A stretch of 10,946 nt of DNA from DATJBF01 sp035515475. GTDB lineage: Bacteria; Verrucomicrobiota; Verrucomicrobiia; Palsa-1439. A program made the translations under genes and the position numbers. Position 1 is the first letter of the stretch. Every line of letters begins with the position of its first letter. Below are positions 1 to 6,151 of the stretch, one piece after another. Below the pieces are notes generated by a model. That model had not been told where the DNA came from. It saw nothing but the letters and a program-made list of their open reading frames with translations, and ran no database searches. The stretch is from the NCBI GenBank assembly GCA_035515475.1, contig DATJBF010000036.1:1-10946 (forward strand), in the 5' to 3' direction.

Positions 1-125
1 TCGTGCGGTTTGCGCGGCAGCACAAGAGTTGGTGGATCTTGCCGGTGGTGCTGGTGTTATTGTTGTTGGCATTTCTGATTGTGGCGGGCAGCAGCGTGGC
101 CCCGTTCATCTATCCGCTGTTTTGA
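1..125 (+). CDS. DUF5989 family small membrane protein (3' end only)
   Basis: Only the last 40 codons are in the window, in the frame beginning at base 3 and ending in TGA at 123-125. The peptide has a charged start (ARQHKSWW), one hydrophobic helix of about 20 residues (WILPVVLVLLLLAFLIVAG) and the ending SSVAPFIYPLF. DUF5989 proteins are about 50-residue single-pass membrane proteins that characteristically end in S(A/S)VAPFIY(T/P)LF, so the match is strong even from a fragment. Their function is unknown. They are usually encoded beside SxtJ-like proteins and NodU/CmcH carbamoyltransferases, and both lie next door here. The oddity is orientation: this gene runs on the plus strand and converges on the carbamoyltransferase, with 66 bases between stop codons, so it cannot be co-transcribed with that operon. 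The start codon lies outside the window. Confidence 0.8.
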   Translation, partial: VRFARQHKSWWILPVVLVLLLLAFLIVAGSSVAPFIYPLF

Positions 126-191
126 CTGGGCTGAAGCGATAACCGTTCACAGGTCTGGACCCGGCCGGCGGCTGGCCAGCGCAGGCCGATG

Positions 192-2021
192 TCAATCCAG
201 AACGTAATCCTCGCGCCAGTTCTGCTTCTCGGTCCAGGAAGGCTGTTCGCGCTTGTCGAGCAGGTACGACCCCAACACCAGATAATCCATGCCGGTGCGC
301 ATGAAACACTTGTACGCGTCGGCCAGCGTGCACACGATCGGTTCCCCGCGGACGTTGAACGACGTGTTGATGACCAGCCCGCACCCAGTTCGTTGTTCAA
401 ACGCTTTCAAGAGTTCGTGGAAGCGCGGGTTGTTCTCCCGGTCCACGGTTTGGATCCGCGCCGAGTGGTCCACATGTGTCACGGCGGGAATGTCGGAGCG
501 AACTTGGTGGATCCGTTCGTGCAGGCTGGTATGATCCGTCGGCCCGGTGTCCCGGAGCCGCTCCCGTTTCACCGCCGCGACCAACAGCATATACGGGGAC
601 GGGCGGTCCAGGTCGAAATACTCGCTCACCCGCTCCACCAGACAGGCCGGCGCAAATGGACGAAAGGATTCACGGAACTTGATCCGCAAATTCAGCGTCG
701 ATTGCATGTCGCCAGAACGCGGGTCGGCCAGAATCGACCGCGATCCCAGGGCCCGCGGACCAAACTCCATCCGGCCCTGGAATAATCCCACCACTTTCTG
801 TTCGTCGATGAGCCGGGCAATCGTGGACGCCCACTCCATCGGGGCGAGCGCGCGCGCCGGATAGCCGTGTTGCTCGACGAACAACCTGACGTCTTCGTCG
901 GTGAAAGCCGGGCCCAGCAGGCTTCCCTGCATCTTGTCATGGGTACCATCGGCTGTCCGGGGTTGATTCTTGACGTGGTGCCATACGATCAGCGCCGCAC
1001 CCAGGGCGCCGCCGGCATCTCCTGCCGCCGGCTGCACCCAGACATCGTCGAACACTCTTTCCTGCAACAGCCGGCCATTCGCCACGCAATTGAGCGCCAC
1101 GCCGCCCGCCATGCAGAGACGGTTCATATCGGTCAGCTTGCGCAGGTGACGGGCCATCTTGAAGATGACCTCTTCCGTGACCGCTTGGATGGATCGGGCG
1201 ATATCCATGATCCGCTGGCTGATTTCGGCGTCCGGTTTGCGGGGTGGACTGCCAAACAGTTCGTGAAACCGTTCGTTGGTCATCTCCAATTCGTCCAGGT
1301 AACCAAAGTAGTCCATGTTCAGTCGGAACGATCCGTCGTCTCGAATGTCGATCAGATGCTCGCGGATGACATCCACGTATTTCGGTTCTCCGAACGGAGC
1401 CAGGCCCATCAACTTGTACTCGCCGGAATTGACCTTGAAGCCGGTGAAGTAGGTGAACGCCGAGTACAACAACCCGAGGGAATGTGGGAAGCGGATCTCG
1501 CGAATGATCTGCACGCGATTCCCGTCGCCCACTCCCATCGTGGTGGTCGCCCATTCTCCCACCCCATCCAACGTCAGGATGGCCGCCCGGGGATACGGCG
1601 ACGGGAAGAACGCGCTGGCAGCATGCGACTCGTGGTGCTCGGGAAAATACAGGTCAGGCGGCATCGCCACGCCGGAGTGCCGCAACGCCCGCTCGATCTC
1701 GAGCGACATCCAGAGCTTCTGTTTCAGCCACACGGGCATTGCCATGACAAACGCGCGCAGGCCCCGGGGGGCCACGCTGAAATGGGTTCTGAGGATTCGG
1801 TCGAACTTCAGAAGAGGTTTTTCGTAGAACGCCACGGCGTCCGGGCCGCCCGAACCCACTCCGCCTTCCGCAAGGCAGTACTTGACCGCATTCAATGGAA
1901 ACCGGGCGTCGTGCTTGACGCGGCTGAACCGTTCCTCTTGCGCGGCGGCGATGATCTGTCCGTCGCGCACCAAGGCCGCCGCCGAGTCGTGGTAGAACGC
2001 GCTGATCCCCAGAATATTCAT
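192..2021 (-). CDS. NodU/CmcH-family O-carbamoyltransferase
   Basis: A 609-residue cytoplasmic enzyme that transfers a carbamoyl group from carbamoyl phosphate, via carbamoyl-adenylate made with ATP, to a hydroxyl on a sugar or natural product. The Kae1-like N-terminal domain starts MNILGISAFYHDSAAALV. It holds EERFSRVKHD (29-38), the metal-binding HHESHAASAFF (129-139, HxxxH), LDGVGEW (151-157), MAGGVALNCVANG (304-316) and AAGDAGGALGAA (332-343). The YrdC-like C-terminal domain shows FGPRALGSRSILADPR (420-435), FRPFAPA (453-459) and INTSFNVRGEPIV (551-563). Length and motifs are complete for the family. The frame is open 56 codons further upstream, but that part is the upstream gene read in another frame. 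The ATG at 2021 begins the conserved fold and has GGAG nine bases ahead. The start overlaps the SxtJ-like stop (TGATG), which implies translational coupling. The acceptor substrate cannot be read from the sequence; cell-surface polysaccharide is a reasonable guess. Confidence 0.95.
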   Translation of the reverse strand: MNILGISAFYHDSAAALVRDGQIIAAAQEERFSRVKHDARFPLNAVKYCLAEGGVGSGGPDAVAFYEKPLLKFDRILRTHFSVAPRGLRAFVMAMPVWLKQKLWMSLEIERALRHSGVAMPPDLYFPEHHESHAASAFFPSPYPRAAILTLDGVGEWATTTMGVGDGNRVQIIREIRFPHSLGLLYSAFTYFTGFKVNSGEYKLMGLAPFGEPKYVDVIREHLIDIRDDGSFRLNMDYFGYLDELEMTNERFHELFGSPPRKPDAEISQRIMDIARSIQAVTEEVIFKMARHLRKLTDMNRLCMAGGVALNCVANGRLLQERVFDDVWVQPAAGDAGGALGAALIVWHHVKNQPRTADGTHDKMQGSLLGPAFTDEDVRLFVEQHGYPARALAPMEWASTIARLIDEQKVVGLFQGRMEFGPRALGSRSILADPRSGDMQSTLNLRIKFRESFRPFAPACLVERVSEYFDLDRPSPYMLLVAAVKRERLRDTGPTDHTSLHERIHQVRSDIPAVTHVDHSARIQTVDRENNPRFHELLKAFEQRTGCGLVINTSFNVRGEPIVCTLADAYKCFMRTGMDYLVLGSYLLDKREQPSWTEKQNWREDYVLD

Positions 2022-2446
2022 CAGGATTGGCTCCGGTACCGGTCGGCGTCCGGCGGTGTTCCCCGGTCCATCCAGTAAGATGGCTTGTGCCCGGGAAATC
2101 CCCGATCGAGCGGATCTTTTCTTCGCACCATCAGGATGGCGCGTCCGGGCACGAAACAGACGTAGTAAAACAGGGCCAGCAGCCCCCACGTGAGAGCGGT
2201 GCCCACAGCACGAGCGACGAGGTTTCCGAACCGGTCGAACGCGTCAAACACCGGGGGAATGGCCCATCCGCTCGCCAGTACGATGGCGGCCAACCCGATG
2301 ATTGCACCGCCCAAGGCAGAATGGTTCCCGTGCCGTGTCACGAGATAACCGATCCCTGCCATGACCACGGCTTGGATCGTGGCGCGGCGCCGGCGCGAGC
2401 GCGCTTCGGTGATGTTCTGTGCCTGCCCGGTGTTCCGCAGGTGCAC
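2021..2446 (-). CDS. SxtJ-like membrane protein
   Basis: A 141-residue small membrane protein. Hydrophobic segments lie at about residues 22-37, 44-62 and 78-106. The conserved-looking C-terminal tail reads ALFYYVCFVPGRAILMV, then RRKDPL (108-113) and SYWMDR (123-128). A 'FY..F.P......GRDPL......SYW..R' tail is the hallmark of the SxtJ family, named from the saxitoxin cluster, where its exact role is unknown. The family is repeatedly found beside carbamoyltransferases, as here. The start is GTG at 2446-2444, chosen because AGGA sits five bases upstream on the minus strand. The stop shares one base with the carbamoyltransferase ATG, so the two form an operon with this gene first. A role in anchoring or presenting the carbamoyltransferase at the membrane is inference. 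The N-terminal 20 residues are arginine-rich (ARSRRRRA), fitting a cytoplasmic end. Confidence 0.85.
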   Translation of the reverse strand: MHLRNTGQAQNITEARSRRRRATIQAVVMAGIGYLVTRHGNHSALGGAIIGLAAIVLASGWAIPPVFDAFDRFGNLVARAVGTALTWGLLALFYYVCFVPGRAILMVRRKDPLDRGFPGHKPSYWMDRGTPPDADRYRSQS

Positions 2447-2878
2447 GGTTATCCTACCGCTTCCGTTGTGGCCGTCGTTCCCAACATACTGAATCTGATC
2501 AGGCGTTCTTCCCCGGTAGACGAGTGGGGACTACGGTTATCCACCCGACCGGACACGCCCCTGCTGCCTCGGCGGCAAAGGCCGATGAGACCGAACCGGT
2601 CTCCTCGTGCCAACCCCGCGCCTTCGTCCGAGGCGGTTCGTTCATGTTGCCCCAACGCCCTGAGTTTGTCCATCACCGACGTGCGGAGAGCGACATTCGG
2701 CCGGGTAGGGTGTTGACTTGGCTGTCAACCATGGGGAAACTTCGAGTGCTTGGGCCGGGCCGGCGTCGGAATGGCCCGCATGAGGTACTTGCCCGGTTGC
2801 CTCCAAGGGGCGTAGGATGGATTCGACGCTCCTTGAGCACAAGATTTCTCAGGTAACCCGACGACTCGAAACGGCAGC
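2447..2878. other. Gene-free region between divergent operons
   Basis: About 430 bases between the minus-strand SxtJ operon and the plus-strand HNH gene, so promoters for both should lie here. Short open frames cross it, but none has a ribosome binding site or protein-like composition. Visible elements are a 6-bp perfect inverted repeat GTTGAC-TTGGCT-GTCAAC (2712-2729), which could be an operator, and a possible sigma-70 promoter for the HNH gene: TTGCCC (2789-2794), 18 bases, TAGGAT (2813-2818). Both are weak calls. Nothing indicates a broken gene or mobile element. Confidence 0.4.
2452..2455 (-). promoter_or_regulatory. Ribosome binding site for the SxtJ-like gene
   Basis: AGGA on the minus strand, five bases before the GTG start at 2446. 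It decides in favour of the GTG, since no ATG lies close by in frame. No convincing -35/-10 pair was found further upstream. Confidence 0.5.
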
Positions 2879-3340
2879 ATGCGACCCAAGAAGACACGAC
2901 CCGATCCCGAACGGCAAGCGCAGATTCTTGCCGAACTTCGGCGAGACGCAGAGCTGCGTCAAAAGGGTTACCGCGAGCGGGCCCTGGCGATGTTTCCGCA
3001 CGTCTGCGCGAGCTGCGGCCGTGAATTCTCGGGGAAACGGCTTCGCGAACTCACGGTCCATCACAAGGACCACAACCACCAGAATAATCCGTCTGACGGC
3101 AGCAACTGGGAGTTGCTGTGCGTGTATTGTCACGATCACGAACACGAGAAGTACCTGTTGAAGGGCTTGGTCGATGGGTCGGCACCCGCCAGCGGACCGG
3201 CTCCGTCAGCCATCGCCAATCCCTTTGAGAATCTGGACGGTTTGCTGAGAACCAAGACCGGTGATGCAGACCCGGCGGATACGAAGAACGCTGAGAAGCA
3301 AAGCCGGCCCGACAAACCGGAACCGGACGACGTCCCGTAG
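2879..3340 (+). CDS. yajD: YajD-family HNH nuclease
   Basis: A 153-residue zinc-dependent HNH protein, presumed to be a cytoplasmic DNA endonuclease of the YajD type whose natural substrate is unknown. The first CxxC is C43/C46 (VCASCGREF). The HNH core follows: RELTVHHKDHNHQNNP (56-71) with the catalytic-type HH at 61-62, then DGSNWELLCVYCHDHEHEKY (73-92) with the second CxxC at C81/C84. The string 'LRELTVHH.DH.H.NNP.DGSNWELLC.YCHDHEH' is diagnostic for YajD. E. coli YajD is about 115 residues. This one has a longer basic N-terminus and a low-complexity, charged C-terminal tail after the NPFENLDGLL segment (114-123). ATG 2879 is the natural start, although no clear ribosome binding site precedes it. 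It appears monocistronic, with palindromic DNA right after its TAG. It is not adjacent to phage packaging genes, a setting in which other HNH proteins occur. Confidence 0.9.
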   Translation: MRPKKTRPDPERQAQILAELRRDAELRQKGYRERALAMFPHVCASCGREFSGKRLRELTVHHKDHNHQNNPSDGSNWELLCVYCHDHEHEKYLLKGLVDGSAPASGPAPSAIANPFENLDGLLRTKTGDADPADTKNAEKQSRPDKPEPDDVP

Positions 3341-3418
3341 GTCGGATCCGACAGACGGCGGAGCAGATTCCTCCTGTAACCGAAGCGCTTGCCCGCCTGA
3401 GGCGGGTGAAAGCTTCGG
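3341..3418. terminator. Palindromic region, candidate terminator after the HNH gene
   Basis: Two structures follow the HNH stop codon. A perfect 12-bp palindrome, GTCGGATCCGAC (3341-3352), abuts the TAG. A larger hairpin at 3380-3418 has an outer stem CCGAAGC (3380-3386)/GCTTCGG (3412-3418). After a small 2x2 internal loop, an inner stem of about nine pairs is centred on CCCGCC (3392-3397)/GGCGGG (3401-3406) with a TGA loop. No T-run follows, so it is either a T-less terminator or an extragenic palindromic repeat. Confidence 0.45.
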
Positions 3419-3540
3419 GCCTTCCACAACTTACGCCGCGGGGTTACCCCTCAGCCAGATGACGACTGTTGGGGATTACGGTTTTAGTTGCCTACGCCCA
3501 CTGATTCAGGCATGATGCCGCGGGTCGCGTTGGTTTACCT

Positions 3541-5379
3541 ATGGGGCGTACGGGGACAAATTATGTCAGGGGCAGGGGAACGGCTTTCCGGGCTCGTCTT
3601 CACTCCACGATTCCTATCGCAGCGCTTGGTTTCGTTTTCTTCGTGAACCTTACGGTCTGGGTTCGCGCGGCCGATCATTACATGTCGCCCACGGGCAGCC
3701 CGAGCGGCGACGGCAGCATCGACCACCCGTGGGATTTGTATACGGCGTTTAACCCCGGCGCCGTCAATCCCGGCGACACGATTTGGGCGCGGGGCGGCAT
3801 TTACATTCCGGAAGACCCTTCCTGGCCGTCGCTGGAATGTTATCTGCAGGGTTCGTCCAACGCGCCGATTATTGTGCGGGCCTATCCGGGCGAACGGCCC
3901 ATTTTTCAGGAGCATCCGAATTACAGCAATCCCAACAATTACGACCAGACCATCTTGTTTCAGCAAACCGGCGGCTACGTTTGGTTTTGGGGGATTGAGG
4001 TCCGCAGCACCAACACGACGCGATACACCAGCGTGACCGGGTCCGATCCGACCCACGCTCAGTTGCCGTTGCCCAACAGTGTCGACATCGAAGCGATCGG
4101 CGACAAACTGATCAACATGATCATCCACGATACCCGCGGCGGCGTGGGGACGTTTGCCGGGGGCGTGAACTGCGAGGTCTACGGCTGCCTCATCTACAAC
4201 AACGGTTGGGACGCGCCCGACCGCGGCCACGGGCATGGCATTTACCCGCAGAACCTGACCGGGACAAAGCATTTGTCCGACAACATCATCTTCGACCAAT
4301 TCGGGATCGGGATTCACGGCTACACGCAAGGCAGCGATCTCAAGCATTTCTTGATCGAACGGAACGTGGTGTTCAACAACGGGTGCATTGCGAATGACCC
4401 GGGCTACCCCAACGAGCAAATCCTGTTCGGCAACGCGCCCGTTCAGGACCTGAATCTCCTGAACAACTACGTCTATTTGCCGTTGACCGTGAACGCCACG
4501 CTTCTCCGACTCGATTACAGCGGTAATTCCAACGACAGCGCGGTGGTCGCCAACAACTATGTGGCCGGAGGTTCCGGCGGGGGCAACTTCGTGGTGAGTG
4601 CCCAGCATTATCAGTCCCTGATCTTCACCAACAACATCCTGTCCAGCACCAACGGTTCCCTACTCCAAATCCAGTCGAAACCCGGCTACGTCGTCGATGC
4701 CAATACCTACTACGGAAACAGCAGCGCGAATTTCAACAACAACGGCACCCAGTACAATTTTGCCGGCTGGCAGGGAGCGGGGTTTGACGCGCATGGCAGT
4801 TATCTGGTGAACGCCGTCCCGCCCAACAAGGTCATCGTCAACCGAAACGCTTACGAGCCGAAGCGGGCCAACATCGTCGTGTACAACGGGGGCAATTCCA
4901 ACACCGTGAGCGTGGACGTGAGCGGCGTGCTCGCCCCAGGCGACAGCTACGAAATCCACAACGCCCAAGATTACTTCGCGCCGCCGGTGCTCACCGGCAC
5001 GTACACCGGGACCCCGCTCGTTCTGCCGATGACCAATCTGACCACCGCGATTCCCACGGGTTGGACCGACACGAACTCCGTCCCCACGACCGGGAAACAG
5101 TTCAACGTGTTTGTTCTTCTGGGCACGTCGGCATCTTCAAGTTCATCCTTTATGATCACCTCGCTCGTCCCGAGCGGGAACAACATGAAACTGGTTTGGA
5201 ACGGTTTGCCGGGGAGCAACGTGGTGGAGGCTTCGAGCGGGACGACGGACGGCGGCTACAATACCAATTTTGTGGGTTTAACGACGGTCATTTTGTCAAC
5301 GGCGGGAACCACGAACTACACGGATGTGGGCGGGGCCACGAACGCGTCGCGGTTTTACCGGATAACCCTCAGGCAATAG
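3541..5379 (+). CDS. Secreted right-handed beta-helix protein
   Basis: A 612-residue exported protein. A basic N-region precedes the hydrophobic segment IPIAALGFVFFVNLTVWV (24-41). Signal peptidase cleavage is likely near VRAA/DHY (43-45). The mature start 'DHYMSPTGSPSGDGSIDHPW' plus 'NPGDTIWARGGIY' (76-88) is the usual opening of parallel beta-helix proteins of the pectate-lyase/right-handed beta-helix type. Asparagine-rich turns (YNN, FNN, LNN, ANN, TNN) recur between residues 219 and 400, and RGHGHGIYPQN (228-238) could be an active-site or metal-binding loop. A beta-sandwich-like part containing YEIHNAQDYFAPPVLTG (470-486) follows. After a serine run (532-536) comes an 80-residue C-terminal domain ending NASRFYRITLRQ, typical in my experience of verrucomicrobial secreted proteins. 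Catalytic polysaccharide cleavage is possible but not shown. ATG 3541 is the only in-frame start before the signal peptide and lacks a clear ribosome binding site. Confidence 0.85.
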   Translation: MGRTGTNYVRGRGTAFRARLHSTIPIAALGFVFFVNLTVWVRAADHYMSPTGSPSGDGSIDHPWDLYTAFNPGAVNPGDTIWARGGIYIPEDPSWPSLECYLQGSSNAPIIVRAYPGERPIFQEHPNYSNPNNYDQTILFQQTGGYVWFWGIEVRSTNTTRYTSVTGSDPTHAQLPLPNSVDIEAIGDKLINMIIHDTRGGVGTFAGGVNCEVYGCLIYNNGWDAPDRGHGHGIYPQNLTGTKHLSDNIIFDQFGIGIHGYTQGSDLKHFLIERNVVFNNGCIANDPGYPNEQILFGNAPVQDLNLLNNYVYLPLTVNATLLRLDYSGNSNDSAVVANNYVAGGSGGGNFVVSAQHYQSLIFTNNILSSTNGSLLQIQSKPGYVVDANTYYGNSSANFNNNGTQYNFAGWQGAGFDAHGSYLVNAVPPNKVIVNRNAYEPKRANIVVYNGGNSNTVSVDVSGVLAPGDSYEIHNAQDYFAPPVLTGTYTGTPLVLPMTNLTTAIPTGWTDTNSVPTTGKQFNVFVLLGTSASSSSSFMITSLVPSGNNMKLVWNGLPGSNVVEASSGTTDGGYNTNFVGLTTVILSTAGTTNYTDVGGATNASRFYRITLRQ

Positions 5380-5399
5380 ACTCCGTGCGGGTCGGCACG

Positions 5400-5419
5400 C
5401 GAACCTGCGGGAAGGTTCG
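5400..5419 (+). terminator. Candidate terminator hairpin after the beta-helix gene
   Basis: A perfect 7-bp stem CGAACCT (5400-5406)/AGGTTCG (5413-5419) with a six-base GCGGGA loop, 20 bases after the stop codon. There is no T-tract, so intrinsic termination is uncertain. Confidence 0.4.
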
Positions 5420-5450
5420 TCAGACAGCTTCAGTCATCGCGCGGGAAGAC

Positions 5451-5570
5451 TGTCGTAGGTAGGTTGTCCGTGCGTCTCTCCCTTATGTAGCGTTGGTTAC
5501 TCGCATCTTTACTACCCTCGTGCCCACGCTACCCCCTCACGGACAACCCCCCACGCTTCCGTCTACGATG
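5451..5570. repeat. Long imperfect palindrome, about 120 nt
   Basis: Nested inverted repeats share one centre. The outer arm is TCGTAG (5453-5458)/CTACGA (5563-5568). The main arm is GGTTGTCCGTG (5462-5472)/CACGGACAACC (5538-5548), perfect over 11 bp. The inner arm is GTAGCGT (5487-5493)/ACGCTAC (5526-5532), with GG/CC pairing continuing inward. Three co-axial perfect stems are unlikely by chance. It could be a short non-coding RNA, a MITE-like insertion, or a bidirectional terminator between the beta-helix gene and the convergent small gene at 5614-5883. Confidence 0.55.
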
Positions 5571-5613
5571 TCATGCAGCTTGTACAACCCGTCGCCGCAG
5601 CAGGAACCCCCGG

Positions 5614-5883
5614 CTAATCGTCCCGTCCCATTCGCTGCAGCGTGGCCAGCGGCACTCGGCACCCCTGAACTCCTCTCGTCCTGACACATGCTTCCGTGAC
5701 AATTTGGTCGAGAGTTTTTCGCTTGGCGATGGCCCGGTCAATGAATTCGTTGTACACATCGTCTTCTACAAGAATTCGTTGGGTCGGACCGGGCTTTTCA
5801 TCCGAGCATGACACGTAGGCGGGTGCTCGCTTCTGAAGCAGACGGAAAACTTCAGTAGAAATTTCTATGACCTGCTCGCCCAT
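5614..5883 (-). CDS. Small protein of unknown function, possible ribbon-helix-helix
   Basis: An 89-residue protein I do not recognise as a named family. The N-terminal part reads as strand plus helix (EQVIEISTEVFRLLQKRA). The C-terminal half, TQRILVEDDVYNEF (34-47) then IDRAIAKRKTLDQIVTEA (48-65), has the strand-helix-helix order of CopG/Arc-type DNA-binding or antitoxin proteins. This is inference from pattern only. The ATG at 5883 was chosen because AAGGG lies seven bases upstream. The same frame stays open to about 6285, so a longer N-terminus starting within 5884-6150 is possible but lacks a comparable ribosome binding site. The local base composition is noticeably less GC-rich than the neighbouring genes, which could mean acquired DNA. 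It is divergent from the large solenoid gene, 268 bases away. No toxin partner is adjacent. Confidence 0.5.
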   Translation of the reverse strand: MGEQVIEISTEVFRLLQKRAPAYVSCSDEKPGPTQRILVEDDVYNEFIDRAIAKRKTLDQIVTEACVRTRGVQGCRVPLATLQRMGRDD

Positions 5884-5886
5884 TTC

Positions 5887-5898
5887 CAATCCCTTGGA
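5887..5898 (-). promoter_or_regulatory. Ribosome binding site for the small gene at 5614-5883
   Basis: The minus strand reads CAAGGGATTGGAA before ATG 5883, placing AAGGG seven bases upstream. It supports the short start over upstream in-frame ATGs. Confidence 0.45.
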
Positions 5899-6151
5899 GC
5901 TTTGGCGTTTTGCATAGCACATGCCAACGCGGCGGAATTCTTTCGTGTGAGCGCGCAACATCCTCATGTGGAATCGGTATAGAAAATCTTGCACGACACG
6001 CTCATCAACCAAAGAGCTGACATTCTGGCGGTACACTACGCGCCGACGGACAATCTGTCGGCTCGTAGTCGAGCGCCTGTTGAACCAACTCCCGGGTGCA
6101 ACGGCGTTTCTGAAGAGTGGACATTTCGGTCGGGCTGTAACAAAGTCCGAC

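Noticed and set aside
161..175. CCGGCC-GGC-GGCTGG hairpin between the convergent DUF5989 and carbamoyltransferase genes
   Set aside because: The stem has only six pairs including a G-U, no T-run, and such matches are expected in GC-rich spacer. Not enough to call a terminator.
867..2078. 403-codon open frame on the plus strand
   Set aside because: It lies opposite the carbamoyltransferase, whose conserved motifs are unmistakable. The plus-strand product is rich in R, H, Q and V with no domain pattern, as expected for an antisense shadow in GC-rich DNA.
2022..2189. 56-residue N-terminal extension of the carbamoyltransferase frame
   Set aside because: It overlaps the SxtJ-like gene in another frame, is low-complexity and arginine-rich, and the family fold begins at MNILGISAFYHD with its own ribosome binding site.
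2449..2676. 75-codon minus-strand frame ending two bases before the SxtJ-like start
   Set aside because: The position would suit an operon member, but it has a GTG start without Shine-Dalgarno sequence and no recognisable or protein-like pattern.
3535..4608. 357-codon open frame on the minus strand
   Set aside because: It is antisense to the signal-peptide-bearing beta-helix gene. The product is a repetitive V/A/D/R mix without a start site or family motif.
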